The notes under the pieces: model-generated
Told to the model about the DNA's origin: nothing
Database searches by the model: none
Seen by the model: the letters and a program-made list of their open reading frames with translations, nothing else
Program-made: the position numbers and the translations under genes
In this document: positions 1 to 6,497 of the stretch, one piece after another
Layout of the letters: each line of letters starts with the position of its first letter
How positions within the stretch are numbered: the first letter of the stretch is position 1
Source: an uncultured Clostridia bacterium
GTDB lineage: Bacteria; Bacillota; Clostridia; Oscillospirales; Acutalibacteraceae
Length of the DNA: 13,699 nucleotides
Assembly (NCBI GenBank): GCA_946405475.1
Contig: CAMJHI010000034.1
Span: 1 to 13,699, forward strand
Direction of reading: 5' to 3'

Positions 1-2
1 CC

Positions 3-353
3 CTGAAAGACCTTGACGAGCTGGAAGAGCTTGCCAATTACATCAAGCAGAATTCCCTGTGCGGTCTGGGTCAGACGGCGCCCAACCCGGTGCTCGCCAC
101 GCTGAAGTTCTTCCGCGACGAATACATCGCTCACATCGTCGACAAGAAGTGCCCCGCCGGCGTGTGCAAAGCGCTGCTCAACTACTCCATCGACGTTGAC
201 AAGTGCCGCGGCTGCACGGCCTGCGCGAGAAAGTGCCCGGTGGGCGCGATCAGCGGCACCGTGAAGAAGCCCCACGTCATCGACAGCGACAAGTGCATTA
301 AGTGCGGCGCCTGCATGGATACCTGTAAGTTCGGCGCTGTGGTCAAAGGTTAA
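3..353 (+). CDS. hydB: NADH-dependent [FeFe] hydrogenase beta subunit (HydB, NuoF-like), 3' end only
   Basis: This is the C-terminal 116 residues of a NuoF/HydB-type flavoprotein; the gene begins outside the window. The frame opens at base 3. It shows the end of the NuoF-type 4Fe-4S domain (SLCGLGQTAPNPV), then a CPAGVC linker and a 2x[4Fe-4S] ferredoxin domain with motifs CRGCTACARKCP and CIKCGACMDTCK. Family knowledge: such subunits bind FMN and NAD(H) and pass electrons to the hydrogenase subunit, and in trimeric HydABC enzymes they take part in electron bifurcation with ferredoxin. The appended ferredoxin domain separates it from complex I NuoF and is typical of HydB. The stop lies 17 bases before hydA, so the two are surely co-transcribed. 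Whether a HydC subunit is encoded upstream cannot be seen. The family call is firm; bifurcation is inferred. Confidence 0.9.
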   Translation: MKDLDELEELANYIKQNSLCGLGQTAPNPVLATLKFFRDEYIAHIVDKKCPAGVCKALLNYSIDVDKCRGCTACARKCPVGAISGTVKKPHVIDSDKCIKCGACMDTCKFGAVVKG

Positions 354-370
354 GGAAGGAGTGTGCCAAA

Positions 371-2110
371 ATGGAAATGGTAAACATCAAAATCAACGGT
401 ATGCCCCTGAGTGTGCCGAACGGTATTTCGATCCTCGAAGCCGCGCGTTACGCCGGCATCGAGATCCCCACCCTCTGCTACCTCAAAGAGATCAATGAGA
501 TCGGCGCTTGCCGCATCTGCGTGGTCGAGGTCAAGGGCGCCCGCAGCCTGGTCACGGCCTGCGTCTACCCGGTCAACGAGGGCATGGAAATTTTCACCAA
601 CACCGAAAAGGTCAGAAAATCCCGCAAGATGACGCTGGAGCTGATCCTTTCCACCCACCGCAAGGAATGCCTTTCCTGCATCCGCAGCGGGACGTGCGAG
701 CTGCAGCAGCTCTGCAAGGAATTCGGCGTGGACAACGAGCACCGCTTTGACGGCGCGCTGCCCGAATTCGAGTTTGACGATTCCGCCGCGCACATGGTGC
801 GCGACAACAGCAAGTGCATCCTTTGCCGCCGCTGCGTGGCCGCCTGCAACAATCAGGGCGTCAGCGTCATCGGCGCAAACGCCAGAGGCTTTGACACGCA
901 CATTTCTTCCGCCTTCGATAAGGATCTGGCGGACGTGTCCTGCATCTCCTGCGGCCAGTGCATCGTCAACTGCCCGACCGGCGCGATCTACGAAAAGGAT
1001 GACAGCGACAAGGTCTTCGCCGCCATCAACGATCCCGAAAAATTCGTGGTCGTCCACACGGCTCCCTCCATCCGCGTGACGCTCGGTGAAGCCTTCGGCA
1101 TGCCCATCGGCACCAACGTGCAGGGCAAAATGGTCGCGGCGCTGCGCCGCCTCGGCTTCGACAAGGTGTTCGACACCAACTTCGGCGCCGACCTGACCAT
1201 TATGGAAGAAGCTTACGAGCTGCTTGACCGCATCAAGAACGGCGGCGTGCTGCCGATGATCACCTCCTGCTCCCCGGGCTGGATCAAGTACTGCGAGCAT
1301 TACTATCCCGATCAGCTGCCGCATCTGTCCACCTGCAAATCCCCGCAGCAGATGTCCGGCGCGGTCATCAAGACCTGGTACGCGCAGAAGATGGGCATTG
1401 ACCCGAAGAACATCTTCGTGGTCGGCATCATGCCCTGCACCGCCAAAAAGTTTGAGACCCAGCGCGCCGATCAGAGCGCGTCCGGTTACCCCGACGTCGA
1501 CGTGGCGCTCACCACCCGCGAGCTTGCCCGCATGATCGAGACCGCCGGCATTTACTTCAAGCATCTGCCCGATGAAGAGTTCGACAATCCGCTCGGCGAA
1601 AGCACCGGAGCGGCCGTGATCTTCGGCGCGACCGGCGGCGTGATGGAAGCCGCCCTGAGAACGGCGGTCGAAAAGCTGACCGGCGAAGAGCTCGACAACC
1701 TCGACTTCACCGAGGTCAGAGGTCAGGGCATCAAGGAAGCGACCTATTCCGTCGCCGGGCTTGATGTGAAGGTGGCTGTCTGCTCCGGTACGAAGGCTGC
1801 GCACGAGCTCATGGAAAAGGTGAAGAACGGCACGGCCGATTATCAGTTCATCGAGATCATGGGCTGCCCGGGCGGCTGCATCAACGGCGGCGGCCAGCCG
1901 ATCCAGCACGCGGTGGTTCGCAACTTTGTCGACCTCAAGGGCAGACGCAGCGCGGCGCTCTATGAGGCGGACAAGAACCTGCCCAAGAGAAAGTCCCACG
2001 AAAGCGAAGCGGTCCAGAGAGTGTATGCCGAATTCTTCGGCGAGCCCAACAGCCACAAGGCGCACGAGATCCTGCACACCTCTTACGTGCCGCGCCCGAA
2101 ATACAGATAA
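371..2110 (+). CDS. hydA: [FeFe] hydrogenase catalytic subunit, M3 architecture
   Basis: This is a complete 579-residue cytoplasmic enzyme for reversible H2 oxidation and proton reduction. In order it has a [2Fe-2S] ferredoxin domain (C36, C47, C50, C64), a His-Cys3 4Fe-4S site (H96, C100, C103, C109), two [4Fe-4S] motifs (C149/C152/C155/C159 and C191/C194/C197/C201) and the H-cluster domain. The H-cluster motifs are TSCSPGW (C300), MPCTAKKFE (C355) and MGCPGGCINGGGQP (C499, C503). Length and layout match CpI of Clostridium pasteurianum. Proton-path residues corresponding to CpI E279, E282, R286 and S319 are present at E280, E283, R287 and S320. One oddity is that the first motif has Ser where the second Cys of TSCCP normally sits (see findings). 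The start at 371 follows an AAGGAAGGAG ribosome site; an ATG two codons on is less well placed. The upstream hydB end suggests a HydB/HydA complex using NAD(H) and ferredoxin. Maturases HydE, HydF and HydG are not in the window. Confidence 0.96.
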   Translation: MEMVNIKINGMPLSVPNGISILEAARYAGIEIPTLCYLKEINEIGACRICVVEVKGARSLVTACVYPVNEGMEIFTNTEKVRKSRKMTLELILSTHRKECLSCIRSGTCELQQLCKEFGVDNEHRFDGALPEFEFDDSAAHMVRDNSKCILCRRCVAACNNQGVSVIGANARGFDTHISSAFDKDLADVSCISCGQCIVNCPTGAIYEKDDSDKVFAAINDPEKFVVVHTAPSIRVTLGEAFGMPIGTNVQGKMVAALRRLGFDKVFDTNFGADLTIMEEAYELLDRIKNGGVLPMITSCSPGWIKYCEHYYPDQLPHLSTCKSPQQMSGAVIKTWYAQKMGIDPKNIFVVGIMPCTAKKFETQRADQSASGYPDVDVALTTRELARMIETAGIYFKHLPDEEFDNPLGESTGAAVIFGATGGVMEAALRTAVEKLTGEELDNLDFTEVRGQGIKEATYSVAGLDVKVAVCSGTKAAHELMEKVKNGTADYQFIEIMGCPGGCINGGGQPIQHAVVRNFVDLKGRRSAALYEADKNLPKRKSHESEAVQRVYAEFFGEPNSHKAHEILHTSYVPRPKYR

Positions 2111-2148
2111 ACCCGTTTCAGCACTATTATATAATGGTATAATAAAAA

Positions 2149-2176
2149 GGAGCCGGTGGTTTGAACCATCGGCTTC
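2149..2176. terminator. Bidirectional rho-independent terminator between hydA and the convergent small gene
   Basis: Left arm 2149-2161 pairs with right arm 2164-2176 over about 13 positions with a few G-U pairs; a 4-base loop forms if the innermost pairs open. The plus strand continues into a T-rich run (CTTTCCTT). On the minus strand the hairpin is followed by TTTTTATTAT, a better U-tract. It lies between two converging genes, so it probably ends both transcripts. Confidence 0.8.
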
Positions 2177-2181
2177 TTTCC

Positions 2182-2526
2182 TTATGAATCATATCGGTAG
2201 CCCAGCGTGACGTAGCGGTAAACGGTGCCGCTGTCGTCATATAACGCGCGCACGTAGCGTAAAATGGTGAAGGCGGCGGGCCTTCCGTCGACCGTGTCGC
2301 GCGCGGAAAGGCGGATCGCGCTTTCAAAAATGAGCGTGATGGTCTCCTCTTCGTCCACCCGCGTTTCGATCAGCGTTTCCTTGAGAGTCGGCAGGGCGTA
2401 TTCCTGCAAAAACCGCTCGCCCAGCTCGTTGCCGAAGCAGAACACGTTGTGCTTGTCCTTTTGCAGCAGCCACTGCGCCGCGGCCAGCCGCAGCGATTCG
2501 GCGGTTTTCAGCAGGTGAATGGCCAC
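2182..2526 (-). CDS. Small protein of unknown function, 114 aa
   Basis: I do not recognise this family. The start is a GTG preceded by GGGAGG at 7 bases spacing; the upstream ATG in that region is in another frame. The protein is soluble-looking, with no signal peptide or membrane segment. It has an amphipathic N-terminal helix region (HLLKTAESLRLAAAQWLL), an acidic centre (RVDEEETITLIFES) and a tyrosine- and arginine-rich C-terminus (RYVRALYDDSGTVYRYVTL) that looks like beta strands. It is transcribed alone from a likely promoter at 2600-2628 and ends at the terminator shared with hydA. Coding use is supported by the clean ribosome site, dedicated promoter and terminator rather than by homology. 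Position next to hydA is not evidence of a hydrogenase role, because the genes converge. Confidence 0.7.
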   Translation of the reverse strand: MAIHLLKTAESLRLAAAQWLLQKDKHNVFCFGNELGERFLQEYALPTLKETLIETRVDEEETITLIFESAIRLSARDTVDGRPAAFTILRYVRALYDDSGTVYRYVTLGYRYDS

Positions 2527-2599
2527 GCGCTTGCCTCCCTCATAAAAAATGAATCAAAAGAGCGAAAAAAATGCAAAATTTGCCGTACATATCCTCTAA

Positions 2600-2628
2600 A
2601 ATTTAGCACAGATCCGACACAAAAGCAA
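2600..2628 (-). promoter_or_regulatory. Probable sigma-A-type promoter of the 114-aa gene
   Basis: Read on the minus strand, a -35 TTGCTT (2623-2628) and a -10 TAAATT (2600-2605) are separated by 17 bases. The predicted start is about 70 bases upstream of the GTG start codon. The A/T-rich intergenic context supports it. Confidence 0.55.
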
Positions 2629-2655
2629 CCAAATTGACGGAATTTTCAAATAAAC

Positions 2656-2684
2656 TTGCAAAAGCGAAAAATGTAGTGTAGAAT
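2656..2684 (+). promoter_or_regulatory. Probable sigma-A-type promoter of the aspartate aminotransferase gene
   Basis: A -35 TTGCAA (2656-2661) and a -10 TAGAAT (2679-2684) are separated by exactly 17 bases. The -10 ends about 40 bases before the ATG at 2724. No operator or riboswitch structure was seen in the leader. Confidence 0.65.
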
Positions 2685-2723
2685 AAACGATAACTGAATT
2701 CACAACAGATATGGGTGAGAATT

Positions 2724-3998
2724 ATGTCTTTATACAGCGGTTTATCGCAGGAACAGCTTCAGGCGCAATATCAGGAAGTCAAGCAGCAGTACGATGAGTT
2801 CAAGGCGCGCAACATGCACCTGAACATGGCGCGCGGCAAGCCGAGCACGGCGCAGCTGGATATGTCGCTCGATATTTTCGACAGCGTCAACGCGCTCAAC
2901 GGCTACAAGGCCAAGGACGGCACCGACTGCCGCAACTACGGCAACCTGACCGGTCTGGACGAGTGCAAAACCATTTTTGCGCAGGCGCTGGGCGTGCAGA
3001 ACGACAACATCATCGTCTGCGGCAACTCCAGCCTGAACATCATGTTCGACTATATCTCCCAGTGCATGACCCACGGCGCAGGCGATAAGCCGTGGATGCT
3101 GCAGGGTCCCATCAAATTCATCTGCCCCGTGCCGGGCTATGACCGTCACTTCGGCATCTGCGAATATTTCGGCATCGAAATGGTCAACGTACCCATGCTT
3201 GAATCCGGCCCCGACATGGACAAGGTCGAGGAGCTCATTCAGGACAGTTCCTTCAAGGGCATGTTCTGCGTGCCGAAATATTCCAATCCGCTGGGCATCA
3301 CGTTTTCCGATGAAACGGTGCGCCGCATCGCCTCGATGAAACCGGCGGCGGAGGATTTCCGCGTGATCTGGGATAACGCCTATTTTGTGCACAGCATCGT
3401 GGAGGACGGCGACACGCTGCTCAACATCTTCCCCGAGGCCGAAAAGAACGGCAACGAGGATATGATCATCGAGTTTGCCTCCACCTCCAAAATCAGCTTC
3501 CCCGGCGCGGGCGTTGCCGTGCTGGCGGCCAGCGAAAACAACATCAAGCAGATCGCCGCGCGCATGAAGCGGCAGATCATCGGTTACGACAAGATCAATC
3601 AGCTTCGCCATGCCCGTGTGCTCAAGGACGGTAACGGCCTGCGCGAATATATGAAGCGCCACGCCGCCATCCTCAAGCCGAAATTCGAGATCGTGGTCAA
3701 GACCCTCGACCGCGACCTGACCGGGCTTGGCATTGCCGAGTGGACGCATCCGCGCGGCGGCTACTTCGTCAACCTTGACGTGATGCACGGCTGCGCCAAG
3801 CGCGTGGTGGAGCTTTGCGCCGAGGCGGGCGTGACCCTCACCGGCGCGGGCGCGACCTACCCCTACGGCAAGGACCCGAACGACAGCAACATCCGTATCG
3901 CGCCGTCCTACCCGTCGCTCGACGAGCTGCGCGAGGCGATGAACCTTATCACCCTGGCCGTTCGCCTGGCCGCGCTGGAAAAACTGATGGACAATTAA
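2724..3998 (+). CDS. Aspartate aminotransferase, subgroup Ic type (PLP-dependent)
   Basis: The 424-residue protein is a fold-type I PLP aminotransferase of the Asp_aminotransf (PF12897) kind, expected to interconvert aspartate and 2-oxoglutarate with oxaloacetate and glutamate in the cytoplasm. Visible motifs are the N-terminal ARGKPS segment, YSNPLG with the cofactor-contacting Asn (188), WDNAYF with the pyridine-nitrogen Asp (217), STSKISFPGAG with the Schiff-base Lys (256), and NIRIAPSYPS with the substrate-carboxylate Arg (391). The length fits the subgroup. I chose ATG 2724 because GGGTGAG sits 4-5 bases ahead; an in-frame GTG at 2715 would add three residues and overlap that ribosome site. 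The gene has its own promoter and terminator, so it appears monocistronic. The amino-acid specificity is inferred from family resemblance; MocR-like annotations exist for relatives but no DNA-binding domain is present. Confidence 0.88.
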   Translation: MSLYSGLSQEQLQAQYQEVKQQYDEFKARNMHLNMARGKPSTAQLDMSLDIFDSVNALNGYKAKDGTDCRNYGNLTGLDECKTIFAQALGVQNDNIIVCGNSSLNIMFDYISQCMTHGAGDKPWMLQGPIKFICPVPGYDRHFGICEYFGIEMVNVPMLESGPDMDKVEELIQDSSFKGMFCVPKYSNPLGITFSDETVRRIASMKPAAEDFRVIWDNAYFVHSIVEDGDTLLNIFPEAEKNGNEDMIIEFASTSKISFPGAGVAVLAASENNIKQIAARMKRQIIGYDKINQLRHARVLKDGNGLREYMKRHAAILKPKFEIVVKTLDRDLTGLGIAEWTHPRGGYFVNLDVMHGCAKRVVELCAEAGVTLTGAGATYPYGKDPNDSNIRIAPSYPSLDELREAMNLITLAVRLAALEKLMDN

Positions 3999-4040
3999 GG
4001 CGGCACGGCCGTTGGCGGCGTCGTTCCGGCAAACAAAACA

Positions 4041-4076
4041 AAAAAGCGAAGCGTTTGACAACGCCTCGCTTTTTTT
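4041..4076. terminator. Bidirectional rho-independent terminator
   Basis: AAAAAGCGAAGCGTT (4041-4055) pairs with AACGCCTCGCTTTTT (4060-4074) with a single mismatch, giving a 15-position stem around a 4-base loop (TGAC). T-runs follow on both strands. It ends the aminotransferase transcript on the plus strand and the macrodomain/SirTM/ferredoxin operon on the minus strand, whose last stop codon (4075-4077) abuts the stem. Confidence 0.9.
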
Positions 4077-4686
4077 AATATAGGACGACGGCTCCGACCG
4101 GACAAGCGCTTTGACAGTTGCCGCAATGCAGACAATGATCAGGGTGAATGACCGCCGGGATGTTGCTGACGTCAATACATTGCTGCGGGCAAACCGAAGC
4201 GCAGGTTTCGCACCCGATGCAGTGTTCGGTGATCATATACCGACTGTTCGTTTCAATCGAAGAGCCGAAGGAGAAGCTCTGCCGCTCGATCGGCTTGCGG
4301 GACAGGTCAAACCATTCGCCCGAGCCATCGTGAATCAAAAACACCGTCAGCGCCCGGCGGCTTTCGGGCGTGGGGTAGATGGCCGCCATATACGGGTTTT
4401 TCTCAAACAGAGCGGGCAGACGGTCTGAGCCGATTTCCGTCACCTTGCCGCGCAGCGACAGGGAAACGCTGTGCAGGGTATCCGGCCCTTTCAGACCGGT
4501 GAGCGCCAGAACGGGGCAGTCGATCAGGCGCTGATAAAAGCTCTTGCCCCGCGCCGTCAGAAAATATAATCCGTATTCGTCGTGATCCATGATGTCGATC
4601 GCGCAGGTCACGGGCTTTCCGGTCCGGTCAACGGTGGCTGCCACCACGGTGTGGATCTCTTCGGTCAGAAATCGCAGATAATTCAT
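4075..4686 (-). CDS. PNPOx-like flavin split-barrel protein fused to a 2x[4Fe-4S] ferredoxin domain
   Basis: A 203-residue fusion. Residues 1 to about 130 resemble the pyridoxamine-5'-phosphate oxidase-like FMN-binding split barrel (NYLRFLTEEIHTVVAATVDR, then YGLYFLTARGKSFYQRL). Residues 150-203 form a bacterial ferredoxin domain with CIGCETCASVCP (C156, C159, C162, C166) and CLHCGNCQSACP (C185, C188, C191, C195). It should be a small cytoplasmic flavin/iron-sulfur electron carrier or reductase; the substrate is unknown. Its ATG overlaps the SirTM stop as ATGA, and GGAGG lies 10 bases ahead, so translation is coupled to the sirtuin. An in-frame upstream start at 4731 would run 45 bases into the sirtuin gene and is less likely. 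It is the last gene of the operon. Similar fusions occur singly in anaerobes; the coupling to an ADP-ribosylation pair is what stands out. FMN binding is predicted, not seen. Confidence 0.85.
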   Translation of the reverse strand: MNYLRFLTEEIHTVVAATVDRTGKPVTCAIDIMDHDEYGLYFLTARGKSFYQRLIDCPVLALTGLKGPDTLHSVSLSLRGKVTEIGSDRLPALFEKNPYMAAIYPTPESRRALTVFLIHDGSGEWFDLSRKPIERQSFSFGSSIETNSRYMITEHCIGCETCASVCPQQCIDVSNIPAVIHPDHCLHCGNCQSACPVGAVVLY

Positions 4687-5525
4687 GACAATAAGTCCTC
4701 CAACACGGTGTTGATATCGTTGTTCAGGCAAAGAGAGCGGTCTGCTATTTCGGCCGGCGCAGTTGCTTCGCCCTGGTTTACGCAGGCGTAGACCGCGTTT
4801 TTGTTTTGCGCCGTCCAGTGCCAGAACGGAACCTTGATAATGCCGGGGGTGTTGTAACCGACGCCAAGCTCAAGGTACAGCGTTTTCTTTTTCAGCGCCT
4901 TTTCGGCAAACGCTTCAAAGCGTCTGTCGGCGGCGTACCAGCCCTCATCCTGCACGAACGTGTCGTCGCAGCGCAGATTGAGCGTCATCTCCCTGCCGCA
5001 GACCGGGCATTTCGGGATCAGCTCGGTCGGGATTCTCATGTCGACTTCCGCTTCACGCATTTTTTTCACGATCGCTTCATTGTCATAGGTCTTCGCGTGG
5101 CACGGCTCACGGCATTGAAGCAGACCGTAATCACCCTGTGTATAAAACAGCCGCTCTTTCTCGAACCCGGCGCGCTGAAAGCAGTGATCGACGTTGGTGG
5201 TCAACACAAAATAATCCTTACCTTTTACCAGCGAAAGCAGCTTTTGATAAGTGTCGTTGGGAATCGGCATATAGCGATTCACATAGATGTGCCGGCTCCA
5301 CCAGGCCCAGAATTCCTCCTGCGTGGGGAACGGATAAAAACCGCCGGAATAGATGTCGGTGATGCCATACTTTTTTTGAAAATCGGAAAAATGTTTTTCA
5401 AAGCGTTCGCCGGAATATGTGAAACCGGCGGCCGCGGAGAGTCCGGAACCCGCGCCGATCAGAACGGCGTCCGCCTGAGTCAGGGCTTGTCTGAGCTGTT
5501 GGATCTTATCGGAGTAAGCTTTCAT
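4683..5525 (-). CDS. Class M sirtuin (SirTM), predicted protein ADP-ribosyltransferase
   Basis: A 280-residue sirtuin fold. It has the NAD-binding loop GAGSGLSAAAGF (24-35), TTNVDHCFQRAGF (109-121) with the conserved Asn111 and Asp113, a zinc site from C138/C142 and C173/C176, and a late loop LELGVGYNTPG (218-228). The usual catalytic His of deacylase sirtuins is absent; the matching place reads YTQGDYG with Gln130. Loss of that His is the hallmark of the macrodomain-linked SirTM class, shown in Staphylococcus aureus and Streptococcus pyogenes to transfer ADP-ribose from NAD+ to a lipoylated GcvH-like protein. The gene starts 20 bases inside the end of the macrodomain gene and overlaps the next gene by ATGA. 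No strong Shine-Dalgarno is visible, only GAGG about 13 bases upstream, so coupling to the upstream gene is likely. Family call is strong; the acceptor here is unknown. Confidence 0.9.
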   Translation of the reverse strand: MKAYSDKIQQLRQALTQADAVLIGAGSGLSAAAGFTYSGERFEKHFSDFQKKYGITDIYSGGFYPFPTQEEFWAWWSRHIYVNRYMPIPNDTYQKLLSLVKGKDYFVLTTNVDHCFQRAGFEKERLFYTQGDYGLLQCREPCHAKTYDNEAIVKKMREAEVDMRIPTELIPKCPVCGREMTLNLRCDDTFVQDEGWYAADRRFEAFAEKALKKKTLYLELGVGYNTPGIIKVPFWHWTAQNKNAVYACVNQGEATAPAEIADRSLCLNNDINTVLEDLLS

Positions 5526-6282
5526 AGATTTCTTTATCCTCGTTTCGGAACACGTTAAAGATCACTTTGATCCGGCTGCCGGTTTCAGCCTGATAGGTTC
5601 GCACCTCGCTTACGGCAATTTGCGCCGCTTCTGTTTGCGGAAACCCGAACACGCCCGTGGAAATGCAGCAGAAGGCGAGGCTTTGACAGCCGTTTGCTTC
5701 GGCCAGCGTCAGGCAGGAGCGATAGCAGGAGCGCAGCAGCGCCCGATGCTCCTGCGTCAGGGGGCCGGAAACGATCGGACCCACGGTGTGGATCACGTAT
5801 CGGCACGGCAGATTGAACGCCGGTGTGATCTTTGCTTGCCCCGTCGGTTCTTCGTGACCCTGCTGTTTCATCAGCTCGTCGCAGGCGTTGCGCAGCGCCA
5901 GCCCGGCATAGGTGTGAATGCAGTTGTCGATGCAGTTGTGAAGCGGATGAAAACAGCCGAGCAGCTGCGAATTGGCGGCGTTGACGATGGCGTCGCAGGA
6001 AAGCGTTGTGATGTCGCCCTGCCAAAGATAAAGCCCGTCCGCGATCGGCTCGAGAGCTTCGAGCTTCGTGACACCCCGGCTTACGATTTCCTGTTGCAGG
6101 TAGTCATCCTGAAGGCGCAGAAACGCTTCGCTCAACGGTGCCGGCAGTCGGACGTTCATCAGCGCGCGCAGCAGATCCTTTTGCTCCGTTTCGTTCATGG
6201 CTTCCGGTTCAAACCGGCCAAACCGGCTGTTTTCTGCCAGTAAATACCGGATGAGAGCCAGCCTTTTTTCTGTTTGTGTCAT
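5506..6282 (-). CDS. Zn-type macrodomain ADP-ribosyl hydrolase linked to SirTM
   Basis: A 258-residue protein: an N-terminal helical extension of about 80 residues (RLALIRYLLAENSRF and following) and a macrodomain (about 85-258). Macrodomain motifs are GDIT (89-92), DAIVNAANS (97-105), GCFHPLHNCIDNCIH (109-123), YVIHTVGP (162-169) and STGVFGFP (208-215). The segment with C110, H115 and C117 matches the zinc-containing macrodomains that accompany SirTM, where the metal sits in the active site. Such enzymes remove the mono-ADP-ribose that the partner sirtuin attaches. I chose ATG 6282 because family members begin near this helix; GGTGAT lies 5-6 bases ahead. In-frame starts at 6327 (preceded by AAAGGAAG) and 6411 would add 15 or 43 residues. 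First gene of the operon, overlapping the sirtuin gene by 20 bases. Confidence 0.9.
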   Translation of the reverse strand: MTQTEKRLALIRYLLAENSRFGRFEPEAMNETEQKDLLRALMNVRLPAPLSEAFLRLQDDYLQQEIVSRGVTKLEALEPIADGLYLWQGDITTLSCDAIVNAANSQLLGCFHPLHNCIDNCIHTYAGLALRNACDELMKQQGHEEPTGQAKITPAFNLPCRYVIHTVGPIVSGPLTQEHRALLRSCYRSCLTLAEANGCQSLAFCCISTGVFGFPQTEAAQIAVSEVRTYQAETGSRIKVIFNVFRNEDKEIYESLLR

Positions 6283-6366
6283 GTTGATCACCGTTTCTTT
6301 TGAACGAAAATGGCGAACGCTTTCCATCGGGCTTCCTTTGGCCCCCGAGAGGGAAAGCCGCATCTC

Positions 6367-6396
6367 TTGACTGCAGTGTAACACTTGTGGTATACT
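6367..6396 (+). promoter_or_regulatory. Predicted promoter of the hxlR-type regulator gene
   Basis: A -35 TTGACT (6367-6372) and a -10 TATACT (6391-6396) are separated by 18 bases. Transcription would begin near 6403, leaving a leader of about 95 bases that contains the second palindrome. Confidence 0.6.
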
Positions 6397-6403
6397 TTGT
6401 AAA
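6375..6403 (-). promoter_or_regulatory. Predicted promoter of the macrodomain/SirTM/ferredoxin operon
   Basis: On the minus strand, -35 TTTACA (6398-6403) and -10 TACACT (6375-6380) are spaced 17 bases, and TGT immediately before the -10 makes an extended -10. It gives a leader of about 85 bases. It occupies the same DNA as the hxlR promoter on the other strand. Confidence 0.6.
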
Positions 6404-6406
6404 GTA
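6393..6406. promoter_or_regulatory. Palindrome TACTTTGTAAAGTA, candidate operator 1
   Basis: A perfect inverted repeat: 6-base arms TACTTT/AAAGTA with a 2-base centre. It covers the -35 of the operon promoter and part of the -10 of the regulator promoter. It shares AAAGTAA (6401-6407) with the second palindrome 33 bases away. A dimeric winged-helix regulator such as the adjacent HxlR protein is the natural candidate to bind it. Confidence 0.5.
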
Positions 6407-6425
6407 AGCACAAAATAGTGCTGTA

Positions 6426-6441
6426 GTTACCAAAAAGTAAC
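6426..6441. promoter_or_regulatory. Inverted repeat GTTAC-N6-GTAAC, candidate operator 2
   Basis: Perfect 5-base arms flank a 6-base spacer; the right half contains AAAGTAA (6434-6440), as in operator 1. It lies in the leader of the regulator gene and just upstream of the operon's -35. HxlR-family operators are often short inverted repeats of this kind, so autoregulation plus control of the operon is a reasonable inference. Confidence 0.45.
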
Positions 6442-6497
6442 CATTGTGCAGGACAGCCGGATTTCCGCAATAATCCAAAAAAAATGGAGGGATTGTG

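Noticed and set aside
350..2077. Long open frame (575 codons) on the strand opposite hydA
   Set aside because: It is a mirror of a high-GC coding gene; it shows no recognisable domain, while the opposite strand encodes a full hydrogenase with all cofactor motifs.
2127..2146. TATAAT-like hexamers after hydA as a possible plus-strand promoter
   Set aside because: No matching -35 at proper spacing and no plus-strand gene downstream before the convergent gene; the A/T run serves as the minus-strand terminator tail.
2742..4175. Long open frame (477 codons) opposite the aminotransferase
   Set aside because: It is a His/Val/Ala-rich low-information translation typical of an antisense frame and it crosses the terminator at 4041-4076.
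5038..5080. Poly-A run in the SirTM gene (minus strand) as a programmed frameshift site
   Set aside because: The reading frame continues unchanged through it with conserved SirTM sequence on both sides, and no second frame product is needed.
6283..6411. Longer macrodomain protein starting at 6411 or 6327
   Set aside because: The extra residues are not typical of the family, and the 6411 start would lie upstream of the predicted promoter. The 6327 start has a plausible ribosome site and stays only as an alternative.
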